Shown one piece after another: positions 1 to 6,386 of a stretch of DNA of 25,345 nucleotides; the stretch's first letter is position 1; each line of letters opens with the position of its first letter. This stretch comes from Sphingobium sp. (GTDB taxonomy: Bacteria; Pseudomonadota; Alphaproteobacteria; Sphingomonadales; Sphingomonadaceae). Under the pieces are notes generated by a model, which was not told where the DNA came from, did not search any database, and was given only the letters and a program-made list of their open reading frames with translations. The position numbers and the translations under genes are program-made. The stretch covers positions 1 through 25,345 of the forward strand of contig JASBTC010000456.1 in assembly GCA_030148625.1 (NCBI GenBank), written 5' to 3'.

Positions 1-228
1 CGAGATGCCGTGCTTGAGCGCCAGGCCCGAGCGTGGCCGCACCTGCACTTCATAACCCGCCGGGATCGCCATGGCGAAGCCGGTGGCGACGGCATGGCGG
101 CCGCCGGGGGGCAGGATCACGTCTTCGGCCGAGACCACGTCCATGCCCGCGGCATGCTCGGTCGCATAGGCAGGAACGGGCAGGCCCTCGCCATGGGGCA
201 GGCGCTTCAGCGCGATCGTAATGGTCAT
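1..228 (-). CDS. dut: dUTP diphosphatase, N-terminal part (cut by window edge)
   Basis: Hydrolyses dUTP to dUMP and diphosphate in the cytoplasm, keeping uracil out of DNA and feeding dTMP synthesis. The visible 76 codons start at ATG 228 and run off the left edge. They show trimeric dUTPase motif 1 (AGMDVVSA, about residues 28-35) and motif 2 ([10 protein letters not shown], about residues 64-73). The C-terminal half, with motifs 3-5, lies outside the window. An AAGGA ribosome site sits 5-6 bases before the ATG. The start overlaps the stop of the upstream DoxX-like gene in an ATGA junction, so translational coupling is likely. The coaBC-dut neighbourhood is common in proteobacteria. Confidence 0.93.
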   Translation of the reverse strand, partial: MTITIALKRLPHGEGLPVPAYATEHAAGMDVVSAEDVILPPGGRHAVATGFAMAIPAGYEVQVRPRSGLALKHGIS

Positions 229-650
229 GATTTCCTTTCGAGCAATCGATCGAGTGCGATACGGCCGGCGCCGAGCGTCGCGAAGAGCAGGCCGAGCGCG
301 ATCAGCACCGCGGCGGGCCAGATCTCGCGGAAGCTCTGCGCCAGGTGGACCATCACCACGCCGACCATGAAATTAAAGGCCAGCAGCAGCCCGGCCCAGC
401 GTGTCAGCAGGCCCAGGATCAGCGCGATGCCGATCGCAAGCTGCGCCCAGATCGACAGTGGCGCCATGACGTCAGGCGCGGCGAAGCCATTGGCGGCAAG
501 GAAGCCGGCGAATTCGGCCATACGCTCGCGGCTGGCGATATTGTCGAGCACGCCATGGATCAGGAAGCTGCCGGTGAGCAGCCGCGCCATGAGCAGGGCT
601 AGGTCGCTGAGCGCGGCAAGCGGACGCAGCAGCAACAGGTCGCGGTTCAT
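225..650 (-). CDS. DoxX family membrane protein
   Basis: A 141-residue, very hydrophobic protein with about four membrane segments (roughly residues 15-35, 60-80, 84-104 and 108-130). The segment pattern and a GxxLIHG-like stretch near residue 27-33 fit the DoxX/DUF417-type small membrane proteins. Relatives have been linked to redox-associated membrane complexes, but the biochemical role is generally unknown and I do not assign one. It is stitched between coaBC and dut by two ATGA overlaps (at 647-650 and 225-228), so it must be cotranscribed and probably translationally coupled with both. Family assignment is fairly sure; function is open. Confidence 0.8.
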   Translation of the reverse strand: MNRDLLLLRPLAALSDLALLMARLLTGSFLIHGVLDNIASRERMAEFAGFLAANGFAAPDVMAPLSIWAQLAIGIALILGLLTRWAGLLLAFNFMVGVVMVHLAQSFREIWPAAVLIALGLLFATLGAGRIALDRLLERKS

Positions 651-1840
651 GCCAGCGCCTGGGCGATCCGCGCGGCCAGACGATCGGCGACCGCCTGTTT
701 GGGCAATGTCTCCCAGCTTTCGACGCCGTCGGCGGTGACGATATGGACGCTGTTGCGCTCGCCGCCCATCACATCGACCGACACGTCGTTGGCGACGATC
801 CAGTCGGCCTTTTTGCGCGCGCGCTTGGCGGTTGCGTGCTCGATCAGCTTCTCGGTCTCCGCCGCGAAGCCGATGACGAGGCGGGGGCGGGTGGGGGAGG
901 CGGCAAGGGTCGCCAATATGTCGGGATTCTCGGTGAAACGCAGCGTCGGTGGCGTGCCGTCACCGGTCTTCTTGATCTTTTCCGGGCTCGCCTCGGTGTG
1001 CCAGTCCGCCACTGCGGCGACCATCACCGCGGCGTCGGCGGGCAGCGCGGCATCGACCGCCACCGCCATCTCGCGCGCGGTCTCGACATCGACGCGTGTC
1101 ACGCCCGGCGGCGTCGGCAATGTGACCGGACCTGCGACCAAAGTCACGCGCGCGCCCAGAGCAGCGAGCGCACCGGCGATGGCGAAGCCCTGTTTCCCCG
1201 ACGAGCGGTTGGCGATGTAGCGGACCGGGTCGATCGGCTCATGCGTCGGCCCCGCCGTGACGAGGATATGACGGCCGGCAAGCGCGTCGCTCCGTGAAAA
1301 ATGCGCCTGGATCGCGCCCATGATCGCCTGCGGATCGGGCAGGCGGCCTGGGCCGTACTCGCCGCACGCCATCGGGCCTTCGTCGGGTTCGATGATCGTC
1401 ACGCCGTCCGCGCGCAACTGCGTCACATTGCGGCGCGTGGCGGCATGCCGCCACATGCGGACGTTCATCGCCGGCACTGCGAGCACTGGCTTGTCGGTCG
1501 CGAGCAGCAGCGTGGTGGCAAGGCTGTCGGAAATGCCCGCCGCCATCTTGGCGAGCAGATCGGCGGTCGCGGGCGCGATCACGATCAGGTCGGCCTGGCG
1601 GCTCAATTGGATATGACCCATCTCGGCCTCGTCCTTGAGGTCGAAGAGATTGGTGTGGACGGGCTGTTCGGAGAGTGCCGCCAGCGTCATCGGCGTTACG
1701 AAATGCGCGCCGCCCTCGGTCAGCACGCAACGCACCGACATGCCGGCCTTGCGGATCAGGCGGATCAGCTCGCAGGCCTTGTAGGCCGCGATTCCGCCGC
1801 CAACGATAAGAAGGATGCGCCGAGCGGTCATCGTCGGCAC
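647..1840 (-). CDS. coaBC: Bifunctional phosphopantothenoylcysteine decarboxylase / phosphopantothenate-cysteine ligase
   Basis: Carries out two consecutive steps of coenzyme A synthesis: CTP-dependent ligation of cysteine to 4'-phosphopantothenate (CoaB), then FMN-dependent decarboxylation (CoaC). The 397 residues match the usual full length. The CoaC half shows the active-site His near residue 76, the PAMNVRMW motif (123-130) and the catalytic Cys in GPMACGEYG (about 159). The CoaB half shows VTAGPTHEPIDPVRYI with the conserved Asn near 211, and a KIKK motif (about 288-291). The start at 1840 is GTG, preceded by a GGGG stretch. An in-frame ATG at 1831 is an alternative. It follows ccdB by 49 bases and overlaps the DoxX gene by 4 bases. 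Confidence 0.96.
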   Translation of the reverse strand: MPTMTARRILLIVGGGIAAYKACELIRLIRKAGMSVRCVLTEGGAHFVTPMTLAALSEQPVHTNLFDLKDEAEMGHIQLSRQADLIVIAPATADLLAKMAAGISDSLATTLLLATDKPVLAVPAMNVRMWRHAATRRNVTQLRADGVTIIEPDEGPMACGEYGPGRLPDPQAIMGAIQAHFSRSDALAGRHILVTAGPTHEPIDPVRYIANRSSGKQGFAIAGALAALGARVTLVAGPVTLPTPPGVTRVDVETAREMAVAVDAALPADAAVMVAAVADWHTEASPEKIKKTGDGTPPTLRFTENPDILATLAASPTRPRLVIGFAAETEKLIEHATAKRARKKADWIVANDVSVDVMGGERNSVHIVTADGVESWETLPKQAVADRLAARIAQALA

Positions 1841-1889
1841 TCATGCCCCGCGACTGCGCGGCTGTCGAGATCGGATGAGCGGTGCGGCA

Positions 1890-2189
1890 TCAATAGCCGG
1901 TCAGCAGCATGTCGATCGCATTCATGATCGCTGGCTGCTCACTGGCCAAGGATTCGACGTGTGAGCCGAGATCGCGCAACGGGACGGAGGATGCGAATTG
2001 CGTGACCATGATAACGGTCTCGCCGGCCACCGTGAAACTCGGATTGAGCCGTTCGCCCGCAAGCGGAGCGATCTCCGGTGGGAGCAGCGGGACGACGAAG
2101 CGGGTATTGAGGCCACTCAGGACATCGGCCTGGCAATCCAGCAGGAAGCCTGAAGCGCCTGGGGAACGATGAACGTCGAAGCGGGCCAT
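1890..2189 (-). CDS. ccdB: CcdB-type toxin of a type II toxin-antitoxin system
   Basis: A 99-residue protein that begins MARFDVHRSP and matches the CcdB fold family. Conserved blocks include LLDCQADVL, TRFVVPLLP, LNPSFTVAGE and a C-terminal AIDMLLTG. F-plasmid CcdB poisons DNA gyrase by binding GyrA, and the toxin is neutralised by CcdA. The ATG at 2189 overlaps the ccdA stop by one base (TGATG) and has no good ribosome site, so translation probably depends on ccdA. One oddity is the C-terminal tripeptide, Thr-Gly-Tyr, where F-plasmid CcdB has the Trp-Gly-Ile used in gyrase poisoning. Homology is clear; activity against gyrase is not shown. Confidence 0.92.
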   Translation of the reverse strand: MARFDVHRSPGASGFLLDCQADVLSGLNTRFVVPLLPPEIAPLAGERLNPSFTVAGETVIMVTQFASSVPLRDLGSHVESLASEQPAIMNAIDMLLTGY

Positions 2190-2425
2190 CAGAACAGGCG
2201 ATAGCGTTCGAGTGGCAACCCGTGCTTTTCCACATAGGCATTGGAGGATTCGATCGCCTCGCGATTCGCCTCGAGCCAGGCTTCCGCGCGCGATTTCGCG
2301 ACCTGCTCTTCGAGCCCGCGCTCGCAAGCCTGGGAGATGTTGACATTCAGCCGCTTGGCCTCGTCGATCAGTTCGGCGTCGATGGAGACATTTGTCGCGC
2401 GCTTCTGAGCTGCGGATCTGCGCAT
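2189..2425 (-). CDS. ccdA: CcdA-type antitoxin
   Basis: A small DNA-binding antitoxin expected to neutralise the downstream CcdB and repress its own operon. From ATG 2425 it is 78 residues. An N-terminal ribbon-helix-helix segment (RATNVSIDAELIDEAKRL, about 9-26, followed by NVNIS) leads into a charged C-terminal toxin-binding tail (EAWLEANREAIESSN, VEKHGLPLERYRLF). I prefer 2425 because GGAG lies about 8 bases upstream. The longer open frame from ATG 2449 would overlap the operator palindrome. It is coupled to ccdB by a TGATG overlap. Base composition (52-60% GC by hand count over three lines) looks a little lower than neighbouring ubiB, which weakly suggests acquisition. Confidence 0.92.
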   Translation of the reverse strand: MRRSAAQKRATNVSIDAELIDEAKRLNVNISQACERGLEEQVAKSRAEAWLEANREAIESSNAYVEKHGLPLERYRLF

Positions 2426-2441
2426 GAGTTTCTCCAGATGA

Positions 2442-2462
2442 ATGCGCATAATGTATGCGCAT
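2442..2462. promoter_or_regulatory. Palindromic operator of the ccdAB operon
   Basis: Perfect 9-base inverted repeat, ATGCGCATA and TATGCGCAT, around a 3-base spacer (ATG). It lies 17-37 bases ahead of the preferred ccdA start and overlaps the predicted -10 element. CcdA-family antitoxins repress their own promoters through ribbon-helix-helix domains that bind palindromes, so this is the expected autoregulatory site. The repeat is read directly; the binding protein is inferred. Confidence 0.75.
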
Positions 2463-2477
2463 GATCGCGCGAGTCAA
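2450..2477 (-). promoter_or_regulatory. Predicted sigma70 promoter of ccdAB
   Basis: On the minus strand, TTGACT (2477-2472, 5 of 6 to the -35 consensus) is followed after 16 bases by TACATT (2455-2450, 4 of 6 to the -10 consensus). The -10 sits inside the operator palindrome, so a bound antitoxin would block polymerase. It lies just after ubiB and could also drive coaBC and the genes beyond. Confidence 0.55.
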
Positions 2478-2504
2478 TCGTACCGCATCGATCGGAAAAA
2501 TGTC

Positions 2505-4037
2505 TCAGCCGAAAAGCGCCATCGCGGCCGCGCCCAGCCCGGCCGCGAGGAATGCGGTGGCCGCGTAGCGCCAGCCGCCGCCGATGCGGATCACTTCCAC
2601 CTCGCGCAGCGGCGGGGGCGGGGGCGCCGCGCCGGGCTTGGGATATTGCGCTTCGATCCGGCGGATCAGGTCGGGCAGGCCGCGCAGCGTGCGGAAGTCG
2701 AGAATCAGCCGGTCGGCGATCTGCGCCTCAGGGCCCAATTCGGTGCGCAGCCATTCCTTCACGAACGGGCCGGACAAGTCCCACATGTTGATGTCGGGAT
2801 CCAGCGTCTGTGCGACACCCTCGACCATCACCATCGTCTTCTGGAGCAGCAGCAGATGCGGCTGGGTCTGCATGTCGAAATCGCGCGTGATCGCGAACAG
2901 CCCGTCGAGCATCTGCCCGATCGACACATCCTTGACCGGCAGGCCACGAATCGGTTCCCCCACCGCGCGCAATGCCGTGGTGAATTCGTCGACATTGTGG
3001 TGCGGCGGCACATAGCCCGCTTCGAAATGGATCTCCGCGACGCGGCGGTAATTGCCGGTCAGCAGGCCATAGAGGATCTCGGCGAGCCACATCCGCGCCT
3101 GGCGGTTGATCCGCCCCATGATGCCGAAATCGATCGCGGCGAGATCGCCATTGGGCAGCGCGAACAGATTGCCCTGATGGAGATCGGCGTGGAAGAAACC
3201 TTCGGCGATCGCCTGGCGCAGAAAGGCCCGGACGAGGCGCGCGGCCAGCACCGCGGGATCATGGCCGGCCTCGATCAGCGCGTCGCGCTTGGACAGCTTG
3301 ATGCCGTCGAGCCATTCCAGCGTCATCACGCGGCGCGCGGTACGCTGCCAGTCGATCTCCGGGATATGATAGCCCGGTTCGGCCGCCATCGCCTCGGACA
3401 GTTCCGAAGCGGAGGCCGCTTCGCGCCGCAGGTCGAGTTCGCGCAACGTCCATTGGCGGAAGGTGGCGATGACGAGGCGCGGGCGCAGCCGTGCGATCTC
3501 GCCGCCAAACGATTCGGCCTGCGCGGCCGCCCATTCATAGGTTTCGAGCGCGGCGGCGAAATCATCCTCGATACCGGGGCGCAGCACCTTGACCGCGACG
3601 ACGCGGCCATCGGTGGTGACTGCCTTGTGCACCTGCGCGATCGAGGCGGCTCCGACCGGATCGGGATCGATCGACTGGAACAATACCTCGATCGGCTTGC
3701 CGAGCGCGGTCTCGATGCTTTCCCTGATCTGCTCGAAAGGGGCAGGGGGCAGCGCGTCCTGCAGGCGGAGCAAGTCGTTCGCCGCAATCTCCCCGACCAG
3801 ATCCGGCCGGGTTGCGAGCGACTGGCCGAGCTTGATCGCCGCGGGGCCGATTGCCTGAAAGGCGTCGGCGTAACGCGGCTGTTTGGGCACGCGTGCGCCC
3901 AGGCGGGCAAAGCGTATGAGTCGGCGCACGCGCGGCGGCGTCAGCGCATCGTGCTCGATGCCGGTCAGCGCGCCGTGGCGCGCCAGGGTGCGGCCCCATT
4001 TCAGGAGGCGCCAGAGATGGACGGTGGGGTGGGTCAA
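2505..4037 (-). CDS. ubiB: UbiB protein-kinase-like ATPase for ubiquinone synthesis
   Basis: Atypical kinase-fold (ABC1/ADCK) protein needed for aerobic ubiquinone production. It acts at the membrane as an ATPase thought to help extract or organise lipid intermediates. The 510 residues show the KxGQ motif (KLGQ, 69-72), the Ala-rich loop that replaces the P-loop (GAASIAQVH, 129-137), the VAVK lysine (about 150), the catalytic-loop equivalent HADLHQGN (283-290) and the metal-binding DFG (303-305). The C-terminus holds a Pro-rich stretch and a hydrophobic segment (about 485-508) that fits a membrane anchor. Its start overlaps the ubiE stop by 4 bases (ATGA), so ubiE-ubiB form one unit. Confidence 0.95.
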   Translation of the reverse strand: MTHPTVHLWRLLKWGRTLARHGALTGIEHDALTPPRVRRLIRFARLGARVPKQPRYADAFQAIGPAAIKLGQSLATRPDLVGEIAANDLLRLQDALPPAPFEQIRESIETALGKPIEVLFQSIDPDPVGAASIAQVHKAVTTDGRVVAVKVLRPGIEDDFAAALETYEWAAAQAESFGGEIARLRPRLVIATFRQWTLRELDLRREAASASELSEAMAAEPGYHIPEIDWQRTARRVMTLEWLDGIKLSKRDALIEAGHDPAVLAARLVRAFLRQAIAEGFFHADLHQGNLFALPNGDLAAIDFGIMGRINRQARMWLAEILYGLLTGNYRRVAEIHFEAGYVPPHHNVDEFTTALRAVGEPIRGLPVKDVSIGQMLDGLFAITRDFDMQTQPHLLLLQKTMVMVEGVAQTLDPDINMWDLSGPFVKEWLRTELGPEAQIADRLILDFRTLRGLPDLIRRIEAQYPKPGAAPPPPPLREVEVIRIGGGWRYAATAFLAAGLGAAAMALFG

Positions 4038-4765
4038 ATCTTCCAGCCGCTATGGATTGCGACGAGGCCGCCCAGCAGGGGTTCGACGCGCGTCTGGACG
4101 AAACCGGCCTTGGCGATCATGCCCTCGAATGTCTTCATATCGGGAAAGCGGCGGATCGATTCGATCAGGTAGCGATAGCTGTCTTCGTCCTTCGCCAGCG
4201 CCTTGCCGAGCTTGGGGACGAGCTTGTGCGAATAGGCATCGTAGATTTCGGCGAAGCCGGGCCAGAGCGTGGTCGAGAATTCCAGGCAGAAGAATCGCCC
4301 GCCGCGCTTGAGCACGCGATGCGCATCGCCCAGTGCCTGCTGGATCCGGGTCACGTTCCGGATGCCGAAGGCGATGGTATAGGCGTCGAAGCTCGAATCC
4401 GCGAAGCTCAGCTGCTCGGCATTCTCCTCCTGCCAGATCAGCCCTTCGATGCCGCGCTTGGCCGCGCGTTCCATGCCGACGGCCAGCATTTCCGGATTGA
4501 TGTCCGACACGGTGATGTCGGCGCCGGACGGCGCCATGCGGAACGCGATATCGCCGGTACCGCCCGCGACATCGAGGATCCGCTCGCCGGCGCGGGGTTT
4601 CACGCGGCGGACGAAGCGATCCTTCCACAGCCGGTGCATGCCGCCGGACATGGCGTCGTTCATGATGTCGTAGCTGGAGGCGACGCTCGAAAAGACGCCG
4701 CGGACACGCGCGGTCTTTTCGTCGGGGGCGATATCCTCATAGCCGAAGGAGACGGTGTCGGTCAT
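4034..4765 (-). CDS. ubiE: Demethylmenaquinone/2-polyprenyl-6-methoxy-benzoquinol C-methyltransferase
   Basis: SAM-dependent C-methyltransferase of ubiquinone (and, where present, menaquinone) synthesis. From ATG 4765 it has 243 residues. The UbiE signature YDIMNDAMSGGMHRLWK spans 32-48 and the SAM motif I, DVAGGTGDIA, spans 65-74. Further downstream are the family blocks AFGIRNV and LEFS. The frame stays open to an ATG at 4801, but 4765 has AGAGG about 9 bases upstream and gives the normal N-terminus. It is first of the leftward run and divergent from mutM, with 55 bases between the starts to hold both promoters. Confidence 0.96.
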   Translation of the reverse strand: MTDTVSFGYEDIAPDEKTARVRGVFSSVASSYDIMNDAMSGGMHRLWKDRFVRRVKPRAGERILDVAGGTGDIAFRMAPSGADITVSDINPEMLAVGMERAAKRGIEGLIWQEENAEQLSFADSSFDAYTIAFGIRNVTRIQQALGDAHRVLKRGGRFFCLEFSTTLWPGFAEIYDAYSHKLVPKLGKALAKDEDSYRYLIESIRRFPDMKTFEGMIAKAGFVQTRVEPLLGGLVAIHSGWKI

Positions 4766-4820
4766 GGGCCATCCTCTAGCTAAGACTTGTTGGTGGGGCA
4801 AAGGCTGTTAAGCGAGGGCG

Positions 4821-5636
4821 ATGCCAGAGCTTCCAGAAGTCGAGACCACTGTCCGCGGCCTCCGCTCCGTGCTGGATGGCGCGGAGTTGACGCGTGTCGA
4901 GCCCCGCCGTGCGGATCTGCGCCGCGCGATCCCGCCCGACCTGCGCCAGCGGCTGACCGGTGCGCGCGTGACGAGGCTTGGGCGGCGCGCCAAATACGGG
5001 CTGATCGACACCGACCGAGGCGATACGCTGATCTTCCATCTGGGCATGTCGGGGCGGTGGCGAGTCGATCCGGAAGAGATCGGAACCCACGACCATCTGG
5101 TGATCGAGACCGCAGGCGGGCGCAGGCTGGCGCTCAACGATCCGCGACGATTCGGTTCGCTCGATCTGGTCGAGACCGCGGCGCTTTCGGTGTTCGCGCC
5201 GTTCGCGGCGCTGGGGCCGGAGCCGCTGGATGATGTGTTCGACGCTGCACATCTGGCCGATGCGTTCGAGAATCGGATCGCGCCGGTCAAGGCACTGCTG
5301 CTCGATCAGCGAGTCGTTGCCGGTCTCGGCAATATCTATGTGTGCGAGGCGCTGCACATCGCCGGAATCTCGCCGGTCACGCCCGGAGGGCGGATCACGC
5401 GCAAACGACTCGATCCGCTGGTCGCCGCGATCAAGGCGGTGCTGGCGTCCGCGATCGAGGCCGGCGGATCGACATTGCGGGATTTTGTGCGGCCCGATGG
5501 CGAGCTTGGCTATTTCTTCAAGCAATGGCGTGTTTATGGGCGCGAGGGACTGGATTGCCCCACATGCGGCAAGCCGGTAGAGCGTCGCGTCGACAGTGGA
5601 CGATCGACCTTTTTCTGCGCGAAATGCCAGCGCTGA
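4821..5636 (+). CDS. mutM: Formamidopyrimidine-DNA glycosylase (Fpg/MutM)
   Basis: Base-excision repair enzyme that removes 8-oxoguanine and ring-opened purines and then cleaves the strand by beta/delta elimination. At 271 residues it is full length. The protein starts with the obligatory PELPEVET, in which the N-terminal Pro (residue 2 before Met removal) is the nucleophile and Glu3 follows. The conserved Lys is in RRAKYGL (K58). A C-terminal zinc finger has cysteines at 246, 249, 266 and 269. A GAGGG ribosome site lies just upstream. It stands divergent from ubiE and is followed by rpsT on the same strand. Confidence 0.97.
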   Translation: MPELPEVETTVRGLRSVLDGAELTRVEPRRADLRRAIPPDLRQRLTGARVTRLGRRAKYGLIDTDRGDTLIFHLGMSGRWRVDPEEIGTHDHLVIETAGGRRLALNDPRRFGSLDLVETAALSVFAPFAALGPEPLDDVFDAAHLADAFENRIAPVKALLLDQRVVAGLGNIYVCEALHIAGISPVTPGGRITRKRLDPLVAAIKAVLASAIEAGGSTLRDFVRPDGELGYFFKQWRVYGREGLDCPTCGKPVERRVDSGRSTFFCAKCQR

Positions 5637-5640
5637 GCGG

Positions 5641-5669
5641 TTGACGATTTGCGGAAACCTGACTAAGGG
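5641..5669 (+). promoter_or_regulatory. Possible rpsT promoter
   Basis: TTGACG (5641-5646) is followed after 17 bases by TAAGGG (5664-5669). The -35 matches 5 of 6; the -10 is poor against the E. coli consensus, though alphaproteobacterial -10 elements are looser. It begins 5 bases after the mutM stop. It is the only promoter-like sequence between mutM and rpsT and lies upstream of the terminator-like hairpin. Confidence 0.4.
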
Positions 5670-5681
5670 AGCCGCTTTCCG

Positions 5682-5710
5682 GGCGCGGGCAACCCCGCGC
5701 CTTGTTTTTT
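5682..5710 (+). terminator. Terminator-like hairpin in the rpsT leader (attenuator candidate)
   Basis: An 8-base GC-only stem, GGCGCGGG (5682-5689) with CCCGCGCC (5694-5701), closes a CAAC loop. It is followed at once by a T-rich run (5702-5710, 8 of 9 T). This is the classic form of an intrinsic terminator, yet only 22 bases separate it from the rpsT ATG. That is too little for another promoter, so rpsT transcripts must cross it. It may end mutM transcription, attenuate rpsT, or both. Confidence 0.7.
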
Positions 5711-5732
5711 CGAGAAGCAGAGGCATCACAAA

Positions 5733-5996
5733 ATGGCGAACACGCCGCAGGCAAAAAAGCGCATCCGCCGCAACGATCGTCGCGCTGAGGTCAACGGCAA
5801 CCGCATCGGTCGCATCCGTACTTTCATCAAGAAAGTGGAAGCTGCGCTCGAATCCGGCGTCAAGGCAGATGCAGCCAACGCGCTCGCCGCTGCGCAGCCC
5901 GAGCTGGCTCGCGGCGTTGCCAAGGGCGTGCTTCACAAGAACACCGCGTCGCGCAAGTTCGCGCGTCTGACGAAGCGAGTCGCCGCTCTCGGCTGA
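5733..5996 (+). CDS. rpsT: 30S ribosomal protein S20
   Basis: Primary 16S rRNA-binding protein of the small subunit. The 87-residue sequence begins [15 protein letters not shown] and is strongly basic. It has the three-helix S20 pattern ([33 protein letters not shown]). Full length, with an AGAGG site about 10 bases before the ATG. It has its own leader containing a terminator-like hairpin and is followed by a strong intrinsic terminator, so it is probably transcribed alone. In E. coli S20 synthesis is autoregulated; whether that holds here is unknown. Confidence 0.97.
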   Translation: MANTPQAKKRIRRNDRRAEVNGNRIGRIRTFIKKVEAALESGVKADAANALAAAQPELARGVAKGVLHKNTASRKFARLTKRVAALG

Positions 5997-6020
5997 GTCG
6001 TTTTCGCTTTCAGGGTTCGG

Positions 6021-6054
6021 AAGCCCGCCGGCAGCGATGCCGGCGGGCTTTTTT
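6021..6054 (+). terminator. Intrinsic terminator after rpsT
   Basis: A 12-base perfect stem (AAGCCCGCCGGC, 6021-6032, with its complement 6039-6050) around an AGCGAT loop, running into a T run (6049-6054) and more T-rich DNA. It separates rpsT from dnaA. Confidence 0.92.
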
Positions 6055-6060
6055 CATTTT

Positions 6061-6386
6061 TCTGTCACGCGATTGTCATGCCAGCTTTTCCCGCGATTCG
6101 CGGTAGTTACGATTCGGCAACTTTTATTAAGCTGTTGAAAATCAACGATATCTGAGAGATGTCGGATTTCCGCCGTCAAGCGTGTTTATTTCAAATTTTT
6201 GACATTCACGGCCTTGATCCCGGACCGAGTCCGTCTCACAAAACCCCTCTTGCCGGCAATCGAATCGGTTGCCGGAGCAGCACACCTCAGCGTTCTCCGC
6301 GCCGCGACCAGTCGTTCCGGCCGTGGGATCGCTGTGCGGGTGAACAAGCGGGGCGACCTGCAGGAAAGGGTTAGGGCTTAGACATA
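6061..6386 (+). other. Long gene-free leader upstream of dnaA
   Basis: About 326 bases between the rpsT terminator and the dnaA start. The first 150 bases are AT-rich for this genome. It holds three GANTC sites, short inverted repeats (GTTGA/TCAAC 6134-6146; CGGAC/GTCCG 6221-6233) and an isolated TTGACA (6199-6204) with no acceptable -10 at 16-18 bases. Two short open frames here look like chance. No cluster of DnaA boxes close to TTATCCACA is visible, so I do not call it an origin. It most likely carries the dnaA promoter and a long untranslated leader. Confidence 0.6.
6091..6275. promoter_or_regulatory. GANTC (CcrM-type) sites in inverted repeats upstream of dnaA
   Basis: GATTC at 6095-6099, GATTC at 6111-6115 and GAATC at 6262-6266. 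The first lies at the exact centre of CCGCGA-T-TCGCGG (6091-6103). The third lies at the exact centre of an inverted repeat with CCGGCAA (6253-6259) and TTGCCGG (6269-6275). In Caulobacter, CcrM methylation of GANTC in the dnaA promoter affects dnaA transcription. A similar role here is inference. Confidence 0.4.

Noticed and set aside
2442..4172. 576-codon open frame antisense to ubiB
   Set aside because: Opposite strand of a clearly conserved gene, with Arg/Asp/Gly/His-rich composition typical of a reverse-frame shadow at high GC; no family recognised.
6159..6381. Small upstream open frames (71 codons ending at 6374; about 60 codons ending at 6381) as dnaA leader peptides
   Set aside because: No proper ribosome-site spacing, one uses a TTG start, and the sequences resemble no known protein. 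Such frames are expected by chance in GC-rich DNA.
6061..6386. Replication origin upstream of dnaA
   Set aside because: AT-rich and next to dnaA, but I found no cluster of DnaA boxes close to TTATCCACA. In many alphaproteobacteria the origin is not beside dnaA.
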